A stretch of DNA of 64,000 bases. Origin: Prevotella scopos JCM 17725 (GTDB taxonomy: Bacteria; Bacteroidota; Bacteroidia; Bacteroidales; Bacteroidaceae). Each line of letters begins with the position of its first letter. Position 1 is the stretch's first letter. Shown piece after piece: positions 18,471-27,991 of the stretch. The stretch spans positions 806,001 to 870,000 of the forward strand of contig NZ_CP072390.1 in the NCBI RefSeq assembly GCF_018127785.1, in the 5' to 3' direction. The notes under the pieces were generated by a model. That model did no database searches and was not told the DNA's origin. It saw only the letters and a list, made by a program, of their open reading frames with translations. The position numbers and the translations under genes were made by a program.

Positions 18471-19028
18471 ATGGATATGAAACAGCTTGATAAGAAATCC
18501 TTACGTAAAGAAATGAGAATGCGTAAAAAACAATATTCTACAGAAGAGTTGATTAAAGAATCGCATCCATTAATTCAGCGTGTATTAGATCATCCACATC
18601 TGCAGAATGCCAAAACAATTCTTTTATATAATTCTTTGCCTGATGAGGTCTATACACATGACCTTATCAGGCAGCTTCACAATGAAGGAAAGACGATACT
18701 CCTCCCCGTTGTTATTAGTGATACGGAGATGGAATTACGCCTCTATAAAGATTCTGAATCTTTTGAAACAAGTAGTTATGGCATACTTGAGCCAACTGGT
18801 GAAGCCTTTACAGATTTTTCTTCTATAGAGTTTGCACTGATTCCTGGTATGGCTTTTGATGATGAATGTAATCGTCTAGGTCGTGGTAAAGGTTATTATG
18901 ATCGTTTTTTACCGCTATTAAAAGAAGCTTATAAACTTGGTATTTGTTTCCCATTCCAACTTCTCAAGAATATTCCAGCAGAAGAAACTGATATAAAGGT
19001 GGATGAATGCATTTCTTCAGGTCTTTAA
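18471..19028 (+). CDS. 5-formyltetrahydrofolate cyclo-ligase
   Basis: 185 aa. The motif PGMAFDDECNRLGRGKGYYD is diagnostic, and the N-terminal basic helix KKSLRKEMRMRKK binds ATP in the family. It converts 5-formyl-THF to 5,10-methenyl-THF using ATP. An ATG at 18477 is an equally possible start. It closes the operon that includes the S41 protease. Confidence 0.93.
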   Translation: MDMKQLDKKSLRKEMRMRKKQYSTEELIKESHPLIQRVLDHPHLQNAKTILLYNSLPDEVYTHDLIRQLHNEGKTILLPVVISDTEMELRLYKDSESFETSSYGILEPTGEAFTDFSSIEFALIPGMAFDDECNRLGRGKGYYDRFLPLLKEAYKLGICFPFQLLKNIPAEETDIKVDECISSGL

Positions 19029-19220
19029 GATAGTAAGGGTCATTGTTTTTAATGTAGAAAGAAAGATAATATACCATTCGCTTTTTATGAACACTTGAAG
19101 TTATAGATCAGAACCCACCATAGATTTACATCTTCATACGATGATCTCTTTGCTGATTTTAGAAAAAATAATTGATATTTACCCGAAAGAATGATATTAT
19201 GGATAAAATTATACACTGCA

Positions 19221-19771
19221 ATGAGAAAGAAATTAAATGGAGCGTACTCTCGTCAGAATAACTTTATTAATCGACCATGGTTAAAGGTCCAACGTGATAT
19301 GGTACAGCTACCTAATGGGAGAGTATATGACGAATATTACGTTTTTCTTGTCTTACATGGTTTAATGTAATTGCTGAGGTTGAATACGGCAATCTTATTT
19401 GGGAGCGTCAGTACAGACATGTATTAGGGGCTGTCTAAATAGAAATATGTGCAAGAGTGTTAGAACGGAGAGCAATCGCTACATGCAGCATAATGCAAGT
19501 TGTAAGAAGAAACGGAATATACAGGCGGAGTGTGGGAGGAAAAAGTGACGTTAGATCTTAACCCAGGAACTATGGGTTAATCTCTGTCATTGTTTTATGC
19601 TCGTGGCGTAAAGAAGACCAATAAATAACATCTTGATGAAACGGAAGATGTCGCGTTGTTTCTTTGTTCTAAGAAAGAAGTATAACAAATGTTGTTACGA
19701 GAAGACTTTATTTGGGCATTGATGATAGCTTCACTATAGAAATACTTCTCACAACGATTAATCTTGTATTA
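19221..19771 (+). pseudogene. Decayed NUDIX hydrolase gene
   Basis: From the ATG at 19221 the first frame gives RPWLKVQRDMVQLPNGRVYD. A +1 shift near 19345 then gives TWFNVIAEVEYGNLIWERQY, and later, after more breaks, YARGVKKTN and HLDETEDVALFLCSKKEV (about 19596-19695). This is the order of segments in an ADP-ribose-pyrophosphatase-like NUDIX protein, but the catalytic NUDIX box between them is unreadable and stops interrupt every frame. The 19029-19220 stretch holds nothing I can support. Confidence 0.7.
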
Positions 19772-19803
19772 AAGAAATTTCCTTACTCATATTTAAAACT
19801 ATA

Positions 19804-20052
19804 ATGATAACCAAAGGCAGCATAGAAGCAGCTTACTGCTTCCTTCATCAGAAATATCAGGTTTATGCCTTCTCAAATATTGAACGTCAAAAAGATGATA
19901 TTGAATACGCAATTAGTTCGTATGTCGAGGGGATGAACCCTGAGTTATACAAACTTTTAGCCGGCAGACGTGAAGAGTTTCTTTTAACGCACAAAAGGTT
20001 TGCTGAGGATATGCAAGATGCAATCAAAAAGTTAAGCGGGCTGATGCTTTAA
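19804..20052 (+). CDS. Small conserved-looking hypothetical protein
   Basis: 82 aa, mostly helical, with no signal or membrane segment (MITKGSIEAAYCFLHQKYQV...). I do not recognise the family. Normal composition and a clean ATG support it as real. Its 3' end overlaps the relic of a MATE gene on the other strand by 21 bp. Confidence 0.6.
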   Translation: MITKGSIEAAYCFLHQKYQVYAFSNIERQKDDIEYAISSYVEGMNPELYKLLAGRREEFLLTHKRFAEDMQDAIKKLSGLML

Positions 20053-20287
20053 TCTTTTCATGAGCCATATATAGGTAGGAATAAGGAATATATTTGCCAT
20101 TATCCAAGCTATTGGGTTTGCATAACAAACACCGACCCATGCAAGTAAAGGTACTAACCAGATACTCATACCACAGTGTGCTATCATCTCCATAACACCG
20201 CTCATCAGACTAAAATTGCTATATCCTAGTCCCTGAATGTGGTATTGCAAACTTTAAAATAGCACGTGAAGGAGCACCTTTCGTCAT
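20032..20287 (-). pseudogene. MATE efflux transporter, internally deleted
   Basis: The ATG at 20287 starts MTKGAPSRAILKFAIP, the typical MATE N-terminus. The frame then breaks and resumes with LQGLGYSNFSLMSGVMEM and the C-terminal helices ending KRLKHQPA at the stop at 20032. About 350 residues of the middle are missing. A complete MATE gene of different sequence is at 34047-35420. Confidence 0.75.
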
Positions 20288-20336
20288 GTTTTTAGCATGT
20301 TGTGTTTTGTCAATTCCATTTATCGTAAATATTAAG

Positions 20337-21029
20337 CTAGGGCGATAGCTTTTTATTTTTACGTGGCATGAATTCTACCTTTATATTTTTATAACCCATG
20401 GAATGAAGAAACTGTACAAACTGCTGCTTTGCATTTCTTTCAGCAATCATGATGTTTTCTTTTGTCATACAACGAGCAATCATCTTCTTGTAGGCGCGGT
20501 TATAAAGTTGTTCGCGATCAGCTGAAGTCCAATCTCCTTTTTCAAAGAAAGAACGTGACTTGGCTTCATCAATAAAGTTGGTGTCAAGTAGTATAATTGG
20601 AGGTAACTTTGCAACGATAACGCTGTCATTCTCAACGCGAATCCAGTGAGGTTCTGTCTGATGTAAATCAATGCCTAAGCGTAAAGTACCATAATATATA
20701 CGTACGAGTTCTGAATCAGAGAAAAAACCACGACTTACAGTGTCAATAAGTTCTTCGTCGTTGATGGCAAGAAATTCCCATTGACCAATGTCTTGTATCT
20801 GTTGTATCTGTGTGTGTGTTATATCAATTCGTTGATTAGTAGATACACTTACTTCATTAGAAGAATTAAACCAATAAAAGAGCCCGCTAAAAAGGCATAA
20901 GATGACAATGAAGAATATAAGACACCCCTTATTAAAAGATAAAAAGCGTTTGAAAAAACTTTTTTTATCCATTTTTATCTCATTCTCCTTTTGCCCTAAA
21001 TTGATATTATCAGTTGATGTTATTTTCAT
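20337..21029 (-). CDS. DUF4230-family membrane-anchored protein
   Basis: 230 aa. An N-terminal cytoplasmic tail is followed by one transmembrane helix (about residues 34-52; CLIFFIVILCLFSGLFYWF), then a DUF4230 domain (THTQIQQIQDIGQWEFLAI, then PPIILLDTNFIDEAKSRSFF). It begins 2 bp after its paralogue, clearly co-transcribed. The domain presumably faces the periplasm. Function unknown. Confidence 0.8.
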   Translation of the reverse strand: MKITSTDNINLGQKENEIKMDKKSFFKRFLSFNKGCLIFFIVILCLFSGLFYWFNSSNEVSVSTNQRIDITHTQIQQIQDIGQWEFLAINDEELIDTVSRGFFSDSELVRIYYGTLRLGIDLHQTEPHWIRVENDSVIVAKLPPIILLDTNFIDEAKSRSFFEKGDWTSADREQLYNRAYKKMIARCMTKENIMIAERNAKQQFVQFLHSMGYKNIKVEFMPRKNKKLSP

Positions 21030-21031
21030 TT

Positions 21032-21700
21032 TTAATCTTTTATATTTACTTCAACTAACTGTCTTAAATCTCTAATTGTAAACTTCTTGCGGAAAGAGAT
21101 AGTTATATTATACTCTTTATAACCCATAGCTGTAAATAAAGGAACAAGTTGTCGTGCTGCACTCCTTTGCGCTTGTTCAATGATGCCCATCTGTGGGATA
21201 GAAGCAATAATATGTTCTCTACCTTGTGACTCATAACTTGTAAGCTCTGCGTCTGTGAAATTATGACGTGTCAGTGCTACATATTCCTTCACCTCATTAT
21301 GATCTATCTTTGTTGAAGTGAGAACAACTTTAGGATCGGGTAGAGTAATGAAAAGTTCATTGCCTTTATGTTTAATATTTTTTTTGCTAAAACTGGATAA
21401 ATCAATGTATGCTTTCAATGTTGCATCCATTGGAATAGCTATTCTACGGCTACCTAATGGAAGATCCACATTGAAGTCATGTTTCATAATTGATCCTGAT
21501 AATTTAATCTCATCGTTGTGGGTGATAATCTTATGTATACGATATTCTGTCGTATAGAGTCGGGAACACTGCTGTACTTGAGTCACCAACATCGGTATTG
21601 TGTCAATGCTCTTTACGGTAGGTTCCTCAGTGCTATTCTTGTTGGTACATGCAGTTATGAGCAGTAAGAGAGACGAAACTACGAGGATAAAATATTTCAT
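21032..21700 (-). CDS. DUF4230-family lipoprotein
   Basis: 222 aa with a lipoprotein signal peptide (SSLLLLITAC, Cys18). The DUF4230 domain is collinear with the downstream paralogue: both share a YTTEYRIHK/WEFLAI-like opening and PDPKVVLTS.../PPIILLDT... strands, and end with a MGY(K/E) motif before a short basic tail. A lipoprotein and a membrane-anchored paralogue made together may form a heteromer; that is inference. Confidence 0.8.
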   Translation of the reverse strand: MKYFILVVSSLLLLITACTNKNSTEEPTVKSIDTIPMLVTQVQQCSRLYTTEYRIHKIITHNDEIKLSGSIMKHDFNVDLPLGSRRIAIPMDATLKAYIDLSSFSKKNIKHKGNELFITLPDPKVVLTSTKIDHNEVKEYVALTRHNFTDAELTSYESQGREHIIASIPQMGIIEQAQRSAARQLVPLFTAMGYKEYNITISFRKKFTIRDLRQLVEVNIKD

Positions 21701-21740
21701 TCTTTATCTTTATTTCTTTATTTCTTTATTATTGTGTGTA

Positions 21741-21748
21741 CAAAGATA
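21741..21748 (-). promoter_or_regulatory. Promoter of the DUF4230 pair with short-repeat leader
   Basis: TATCTTTG on the minus strand, 40 bp before the ATG. The leader between (21701-21732) is almost pure purine on the transcript and contains about three copies of an 8-nt unit (GAAATAAA). Confidence 0.6.
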
Positions 21749-21995
21749 CAAAAAACACAGAATAAAACGTTTTTTTATTCGATAAAAAGAAGTAAAAACA
21801 GATAGACACACGAACATAGAACTATTGATAAGAAATGTTAGAAGATAAAGTAAGTGTAAACTATAGTTTTAACTAAACAACTCGATTATTGCGTTTAATA
21901 GATTAACCTACTAATACGAAGATAAGGTGTTATTTGAGTGAATTGCTTTTAACTTTTTTTTGTTGTTATATATTAGTTATATCATTAAAAAAAAG

Positions 21996-22003
21996 TAACT
22001 TTG
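21996..22003 (+). promoter_or_regulatory. -7 box for fur-purA
   Basis: TAACTTTG, 21 bp before the GTG start at 22025. The remainder of the 324-bp gap from 21701 is AT-rich and I see nothing else in it. Confidence 0.6.
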
Positions 22004-22024
22004 TGCGAATTTAATCAGTAAACA

Positions 22025-22531
22025 GTGACTAGAGATATAGTCAAAAAAAGAGTTCGAGATATTCTGGATGAATACCTCGAAGCTAATAATCATCGCAGGA
22101 CATCAGAGCGGTATGCTATTCTGGATGCAGTGTATGACATGGAGGAACATTTCTCCTTGGATGAGTTGGGTGCAGCGCTTGAAAAGAATAATTTTCGAGT
22201 TTCTCGTGCCACACTCTATAATACAATGCGTCTTTTCATAGAGTTGCGTCTCGTTGTTAGACATCGTTTCATTGGTCAAACTAAATATGAAGCATGCTAC
22301 AACAATGAAGATCATATTCATCAGATCTGTACGCTATGCGGAACAGTAACAGAGGTAGATTCTCCAGAAATTGCGGATGCGATTAAGAATACAAAGTTCC
22401 ACCGTTTCCGCCGTGATGGTTTCTCCTTATATATATATGGAATCTGCTCACGCTGTCAGGCCATTTTGTCGCGTCAGAGGAGTAAGTTTCTTACACAGAG
22501 GCAAGTTAAAAACTCACATAAAAGCAAATGA
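22025..22531 (+). CDS. Fur-family transcriptional regulator
   Basis: 168 aa from a GTG start; the first ATG (22068) would cut into the DNA-binding domain. Winged helix: RTSERYAILDAVYDMEEHFS, then LEKNNFRVSRATLYNTMRLF. The metal-binding dimer domain has HIHQICTLCG and a second CSRC near the end, giving a CxxC...CxxC structural zinc site. Whether it senses iron, zinc or peroxide is not decidable here. Its stop overlaps the purA start (ATGA), so the two are translationally coupled. Confidence 0.9.
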   Translation: MTRDIVKKRVRDILDEYLEANNHRRTSERYAILDAVYDMEEHFSLDELGAALEKNNFRVSRATLYNTMRLFIELRLVVRHRFIGQTKYEACYNNEDHIHQICTLCGTVTEVDSPEIADAIKNTKFHRFRRDGFSLYIYGICSRCQAILSRQRSKFLTQRQVKNSHKSK

Positions 22532-23802
22532 ACACAGGTAAAGTAGACGTCCTATTGGGTCTCCAATGGGGTGATGAAGGAAAAGGTAAGGTTGTAGACG
22601 TGCTTACACCACGATATGATGTAGTGGCTCGTTTCCAAGGAGGTCCAAATGCTGGACATACTCTTGAATTCGAAGGTCAGAAGTATGTGCTGCGTTCTAT
22701 ACCTTCAGGCATCTTTCAAGGTGGAAAAGTTAACATCATTGGTAATGGAGTTGTCTTAGCTCCTGACCTTTTTATGGGTGAGGCAAAAGACCTTGAAAAG
22801 AGTGGGCATCCACTGAAAGAGCGCTTGCATATATCAAAGAAGGCACACCTCATCATGCCTACACATCGTATCCTCGACCGTGCTTACGAAGCAGCAAAAG
22901 GAAAGAATAAGGTAGGAACGACTGGTAAGGGTATTGGACCTACTTACACCGATAAAGTTAGCCGTAATGGTTTACGTGTTGGTGACATTCTTTGTGATTT
23001 CGAACGCAAGTATGCTGCTCACAAGGAGCGTCACATGAAGATGCTAACAGGTCTTGGTTGGACGAACTTTGAAGGTTTGGAAGAGACCGAGAAGGTTTGG
23101 ATGGAAGGAATCGCTTATATGAAGGAGTTTAAATTCGTTGATTCAGAGAATGAAATCAATCACCTAATTCGTGAGGGTAGGCATATTCTTTGTGAAGGAG
23201 CCCAAGGTACGATGCTAGATGTAGATTTTGGCTCATATCCATTTGTTACCTCTTCAAATACAATTTGTGCTGGTGCTTGCACTGGACTTGGAATCGGTCC
23301 AAATAAGGTTGGAAATGTCTATGGCATTATGAAAGCTTATTGTACTCGTGTTGGTGCTGGCCCATTCCCAACAGAACTTTTCGATGAGATTGGCAAAGAG
23401 ATTCGTGACCTTGGTCATGAATATGGCGCTGTGACAGGACGTGAACGTCGTTGTGGTTGGATCGATCTCGTTCAGCTTCGTTATTCTGTCATGATTAATG
23501 GTGTGACAGAGCTTATCATGATGAAGAGTGATGTTCTCGATAGCTTCGAAACCATCAAAGCTTGTGTGGCGTATGAACTACCTGATGGTACTGAAACAAA
23601 GGACTTCCCTTATGAAATTGACAATGTGAAGCCTATCTACAAAGACTTCCGTGGTTGGAAGAAGGATATGACGAAATGCAAGTCACAAGATGAATTCCCA
23701 CAGGAGTTCCGTGACTATGTAGCTTTCCTTGAGAACTATCTTGAAACCCGTATAGGGGTTATCTCTGTTGGTCCTGATCGTGAACAAACGATTGTTTTAT
23801 AA
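22528..23802 (+). CDS. purA: Adenylosuccinate synthetase
   Basis: 424 aa, full length. The GTP-binding start LGLQWGDEGKGKVVD, the catalytic GTTGKGIGPTYTDK, and GAVTGRERRCGWID are all present. It makes adenylosuccinate from IMP, aspartate and GTP in AMP synthesis. The 4-bp overlap with the Fur-family gene links its translation to that regulator. Confidence 0.97.
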   Translation: MNTGKVDVLLGLQWGDEGKGKVVDVLTPRYDVVARFQGGPNAGHTLEFEGQKYVLRSIPSGIFQGGKVNIIGNGVVLAPDLFMGEAKDLEKSGHPLKERLHISKKAHLIMPTHRILDRAYEAAKGKNKVGTTGKGIGPTYTDKVSRNGLRVGDILCDFERKYAAHKERHMKMLTGLGWTNFEGLEETEKVWMEGIAYMKEFKFVDSENEINHLIREGRHILCEGAQGTMLDVDFGSYPFVTSSNTICAGACTGLGIGPNKVGNVYGIMKAYCTRVGAGPFPTELFDEIGKEIRDLGHEYGAVTGRERRCGWIDLVQLRYSVMINGVTELIMMKSDVLDSFETIKACVAYELPDGTETKDFPYEIDNVKPIYKDFRGWKKDMTKCKSQDEFPQEFRDYVAFLENYLETRIGVISVGPDREQTIVL

Positions 23803-23899
23803 CCTGATTTAGGCTGTGACAGGCGACTGTGATTTTTTAAAGCTTATTTCGTCTATTACTACCTAATATTCATATTCAAAAAACATAAATAAACGACAA

Positions 23900-25258
23900 A
23901 TGGCAAACAAACCTTCCATCCCAAAGGGAACGCGTGATTTTGGTCCTGATGAGATGGCTAAACGAAATTATATATTTGATACAATTAAGCGTGTGTATGC
24001 GCTCTATGGCTTTCAGCAAATAGAGACTCCCGCGATGGAAACTTTGCATACGCTGATGGGCAAATATGGTGAAGAGGGAGATAAACTTCTCTTTAAGATT
24101 TTGAACTCTGGGAATTACTTGAAGTCTGTTAGTGACGACGAACTCAAGGAGCGCAATACACTTAAATTGCAAACAAAGCTCTGCGAAAAAGGTTTACGTT
24201 ATGACCTTACAGTTCCTTTCGCACGTTATGTTGTTATGCATCGTGATGAGATTCAGTTACCATTTAAACGTTATCAGATACAGCCAGTATGGCGCGCAGA
24301 TAGACCACAAAAGGGACGTTATCGTGAGTTCTACCAGTGTGATGCTGATGTTGTTGGTTCAGACTCATTGTTGAACGAGGTCGAATTAATGCAAATTATT
24401 GATACGGTCTTTACAGAATTTGGTATCCGTGTTCAGATTAAAATTAATAATAGAAAGATCCTTACGGGTATAGCAGAGGTTATTGGCGAAAAAGAAAAGA
24501 TCGTTGATATCACTGTCGCAATTGATAAACTTGACAAAATAGGACTTGACAATGTTAATGAAGAGTTGCGTGGCAATGGGATCTCTGAGGAAGCAATTGA
24601 AAAGTTACAGCCAATCATTAAGTTAGAAGGTACTAATGAAGAAAAACTTGATGTTATTGCTGAGGTACTGAAGGATAGTGAAACTGGCCTAAAAGGTGTT
24701 GAAGAGTCTCGTTTTATTCTTGATAATTTGAAGAACTCTGGACTAAATAACGAGGTACAACTTGACCTAACCTTGGCACGTGGACTGAACTATTACACAG
24801 GCGCTATCTTTGAGGTTAAGGCACTTGATGTTCAGATTGGTTCTATTACAGGTGGCGGACGCTATGATAACCTGACTGGCATCTTTGGTATGCCAGGTAT
24901 CTCTGGAGTAGGTATAAGCTTCGGTGCTGATCGTATTTATGATGTTCTTAACACGCTAGACCTTTATCCAAAAGAGAGCGTTCAAGGTACTCAGCTCCTA
25001 TTCATCAATTTCGGTGAGGAAGAGACAGCTTATTGTCTCCCAATAGTTGCAGCTACTCGAAAGGCTGGCATACGCACTGAGATATTTCCTGATAAGGTTA
25101 AAATGAAGAAACAAATGAGCTATGCTAACGTTAAGAATATTGGATTCGTTGCACTTGCAGGTGAAACTGAAATGCAGGAAGGTAAGATAACGTTGAAGAA
25201 TATGACTACTGGTGAACAAGAACTTGTTACGCCAGAGGAATTGATTAATAAGATCTAA
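23900..25258 (+). CDS. hisS: Histidyl-tRNA synthetase
   Basis: 452 aa class II synthetase. Motif 1 region [13 protein letters not shown], motif 2 [13 protein letters not shown], the His-binding [14 protein letters not shown] and motif 3 [13 protein letters not shown] are in order, with the C-terminal anticodon-binding domain. It charges tRNA-His. It lies 97 bp after purA in the same direction. Confidence 0.97.
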   Translation: MANKPSIPKGTRDFGPDEMAKRNYIFDTIKRVYALYGFQQIETPAMETLHTLMGKYGEEGDKLLFKILNSGNYLKSVSDDELKERNTLKLQTKLCEKGLRYDLTVPFARYVVMHRDEIQLPFKRYQIQPVWRADRPQKGRYREFYQCDADVVGSDSLLNEVELMQIIDTVFTEFGIRVQIKINNRKILTGIAEVIGEKEKIVDITVAIDKLDKIGLDNVNEELRGNGISEEAIEKLQPIIKLEGTNEEKLDVIAEVLKDSETGLKGVEESRFILDNLKNSGLNNEVQLDLTLARGLNYYTGAIFEVKALDVQIGSITGGGRYDNLTGIFGMPGISGVGISFGADRIYDVLNTLDLYPKESVQGTQLLFINFGEEETAYCLPIVAATRKAGIRTEIFPDKVKMKKQMSYANVKNIGFVALAGETEMQEGKITLKNMTTGEQELVTPEELINKI

Positions 25259-25263
25259 AACTT

Positions 25264-25300
25264 ATACTCCTCTCTTCATGCTAGGAGGAGAGAGGAGTAT
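25264..25300 (+). terminator. Hairpin after hisS
   Basis: ATACTCCTCTC pairs with GAGAGGAGTAT around a 15-nt loop, 5 bp after the hisS stop. There is no long T run, so it may act as an RNA-stabilising end. I see no supportable gene in the rest of 25301-25596. Confidence 0.55.
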
Positions 25301-25596
25301 TGTTAATTATGATTGTGATCTAATACTGTTTTATTGATATAAAGACAACCATGCAGAACTGCAATCTGTCGAATATCTTTGCTATATAAAAGGTTTTTCT
25401 TTATAATGCTCCTTGTAAACGTATTTTTAAGCAAGAAATGGGAAGAGGGGAACTTTTCTTAAATTGCACGCTCTGAAACATACGAGGATATCAGACTTTC
25501 GCACCTATTTTGATGACAGACTCCATTCAGGCAAAGGCGCAACACTGAGTAAGATTAAGTAGGACAACAAGCCTTATTTAGAAAACAACAATAATA

Positions 25597-26805
25597 TTAC
25601 ATTGGATATTGCTTTGCCAATCCACCAGCACTTGTTTCTTTATAAAGTGATGGAATATCATGCCCTGTTTGCTTCATTACTTCAACAACACGATCGAATG
25701 AGACGCGATGGTGCCCATCACTAAATGACGCATAAAGCTGTGCATCCAAAGCTCGACAAGCAGCGAATGCATTACGCTCAATACAAGGAATCTGCACTAA
25801 ACCACAAACTGGATCGCAGGTCATACCCAAGTGATGCTCTAATCCCATTTCGGCAGCATATTCTATCTGGGAAGGACTACCACCAAATAATTGACAAGAA
25901 GCGGCAGAAGCCATTGCACAAGCTACACCAACCTCACCTTGACAACCTACTTCTGCGCCAGAGATAGAAGCATTGTATTTTACGATGTTACCAAACAGAC
26001 CTGCTGTTGCAAGTGCGTGTAAAATCTTCGTTTCAGAAAACTCATGTCCTTTTTGCAAATGATAGAGTACTGCTGGGACTACACCGCAAGCACCACAAGT
26101 TGGTGCAGTAACAATTTTACCACCAGACGCATTTTCCTCACTGACAGCCAAAGCGTATGAATACACCATTCCACGACTCTGCAGAGAAGGCTTATATCCA
26201 CGTGCTTTGATGTAATAATTTGGTGCTTTTCGAGCTAGGTTTAATGGTCCTGGTAAAGAACCTTCGCTATCAAGACCACGTTCAACAGCTGCCTGCATAG
26301 TTTTCCAGACCTCACGAAGATAATCCCAGAAATCATCACTCTCGCACTGTTTTACATACTCCCAATAGCCACGTCCATGATGCTCACACCATATCTGAAT
26401 ATCTTTGAGAGTGTGCATGTCATAAACAGATTCCTTATGAAAATAATCATTTGTAGCTTTACCTTCTGATAGTGCGCCTCCACCAACACTATAGACTATC
26501 CATTCATCCAATAGGTCTTGATTGTTATTAAAAGCACGAAATAACATACCATTGGGATGATAGGGGAGAAAGACTTCAGGTTCCCACCTTATTTCTATCG
26601 GTGCAACTTTCTTCAAAACATCAATGATAGCCTTATCTGTCATGTGTCCCTTACCAGTAGCTGCTAAGCTGCCATAAAGTGTAACTTCAAATTTTGCTGC
26701 TTCGGGATGACGCTCAGCAAAGATGATTGCTGCACGCTGTGGACCCATAGTATGACTACTTGAAGGTCCTTTACCGATTTTAAATATCTCTTTTAATGAT
26801 TCCAT
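25597..26805 (-). CDS. sdaA: L-serine ammonia-lyase, iron-sulfur dependent, single chain
   Basis: 402 aa from the ATG at 26805; the frame opens with a TTG at 26823, which is less likely. Motifs: GPSSSHTMGPQRAA near the N-terminus, TAPTCGACGVVPAVL and CDPVCGLVQIPCIER, which supply the cysteines for the catalytic [4Fe-4S] cluster. Alpha and beta domains are fused. It deaminates serine to pyruvate and ammonia, in keeping with amino-acid fermentation. Confidence 0.94.
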   Translation of the reverse strand: MESLKEIFKIGKGPSSSHTMGPQRAAIIFAERHPEAAKFEVTLYGSLAATGKGHMTDKAIIDVLKKVAPIEIRWEPEVFLPYHPNGMLFRAFNNNQDLLDEWIVYSVGGGALSEGKATNDYFHKESVYDMHTLKDIQIWCEHHGRGYWEYVKQCESDDFWDYLREVWKTMQAAVERGLDSEGSLPGPLNLARKAPNYYIKARGYKPSLQSRGMVYSYALAVSEENASGGKIVTAPTCGACGVVPAVLYHLQKGHEFSETKILHALATAGLFGNIVKYNASISGAEVGCQGEVGVACAMASAASCQLFGGSPSQIEYAAEMGLEHHLGMTCDPVCGLVQIPCIERNAFAACRALDAQLYASFSDGHHRVSFDRVVEVMKQTGHDIPSLYKETSAGGLAKQYPM

Positions 26806-26848
26806 ATATGTTTTATGTCCCAAATACTTTTATATTATAATTGAAATG

Positions 26849-26856
26849 CAAATGTA
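26849..26856 (-). promoter_or_regulatory. -7 box for the serine dehydratase gene
   Basis: TACATTTG on the minus strand, 43 bp before the ATG. Confidence 0.5.
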
Positions 26857-27249
26857 CGAAAAAAACATCAATGGAGCAGATAAAAACTTTAATTGTCGGA
26901 TAATTTTTTTTTAATGAACGCTCTTCTACCATTTGTATAAGCTAAAAGTACGTAAGAACAACATCCGAAGAGAATTCTCCAAGCCAATTGATTATCTTTG
27001 CTTCTCCATAGATTACACATTGATTTATGTTTACGGGAAAATGTTTTATATATAATAATAAAATGATTTTTTGATATATGAAGGTTGGTAAAGATTGTTA
27101 TGAATCAATAGACAACAATATTTCTTTTCTGCCCGTCATCTTCACATTCGTTGTAATAATAACATACTGTAATTGTAAGTGGAATAGCATGTTAGTATAT
27201 CTTTTCTATAATTTCTTCAAATGAATGTATTTTCTTAGAATTAGTCTAA

Positions 27250-27315
27250 ATCATAATTTATGATGATTTTTTCTTTTTTCTTTACTTGTCTAATGAAAAA
27301 TAATACATATCTTTG
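27250..27315 (+). promoter_or_regulatory. nrfHA promoter with upstream palindrome
   Basis: -7 box TATCTTTG at 27308-27315 and CTTG at 27285-27288 with 19-bp spacing. A perfect 15-nt inverted repeat, ATCATAATTTATGAT, occupies 27250-27264, centred about 63 bp before the expected start, a position used by class I activators. The rest of 26857-27249 is AT-rich and shows no gene. Confidence 0.55.
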
Positions 27316-27339
27316 TGCACGAAACAAGATATAAATCCT

Positions 27340-27972
27340 ATGAAACTAAAAACCATATCTACCAAATTGAAAAGTATGATAGATAAGTTTCTATCATGCA
27401 TCTCATATCGGCAAAAGGTTACATTATCTATTTTGTGCGGTGTGATAGTAGGATTAACAGGGTTATTCTTTTATCTTCTACGTATGCATACCTATATAAT
27501 AGGTGATGACCCAGCGGCATGTATTAATTGCCATATCATGTCACCTTATTATGCTACGTGGTCACACTCTGCACATGCTCGTAACACCACATGTAACGAT
27601 TGTCACGTTCCTAATGATAACGTTGCTGCACACTATGCTTTTAAAGGTATGGATGGTATGAAGCATGTAGCTTATTTTGTTACATTTAATGAATCGCAAA
27701 CTATTCAGGCAGAATCAGCATCGGCAGAAGTGATAATGGATAACTGCATCCGCTGCCATAAACAATTAAATCAAGAGTTTGTAAATACAGGCAGAATAGA
27801 TTACATGGAGGCTCAGCGTGGTGAAGGTAAAGCCTGCTGGGATTGTCATCGTGATGTAGCACACATGAAGATGAATTCTCTCTCAAGCACCCCTGGTGCA
27901 GAATATGTGGAACCAATGCCACCTTCTCCTGTTCCAGATTGGTTGCAAAAAGTGTTAGGAAAGAAAAAATAA
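27340..27972 (+). CDS. nrfH: Cytochrome c nitrite reductase membrane subunit (NapC/NirT type)
   Basis: 210 aa from the ATG at 27340; an upstream TTG in frame falls on the promoter, so it is rejected. One N-terminal transmembrane helix (about 31-50), then four CxxCH heme sites: CINCH, CNDCH, CIRCH and CWDCH. It takes electrons from menaquinol and passes them to NrfA on the periplasmic side. nrfA follows 19 bp later. Confidence 0.95.
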   Translation: MKLKTISTKLKSMIDKFLSCISYRQKVTLSILCGVIVGLTGLFFYLLRMHTYIIGDDPAACINCHIMSPYYATWSHSAHARNTTCNDCHVPNDNVAAHYAFKGMDGMKHVAYFVTFNESQTIQAESASAEVIMDNCIRCHKQLNQEFVNTGRIDYMEAQRGEGKACWDCHRDVAHMKMNSLSSTPGAEYVEPMPPSPVPDWLQKVLGKKK

Positions 27973-27991
27973 GAACTAAAAATCGATAATT

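Noticed and set aside
25301..25596. Possible decayed gene (segment reading ISDFRTYFDDRLHSGKGA)
   Set aside because: One short protein-like stretch without start, frame continuity or a family I could name; not enough to annotate.
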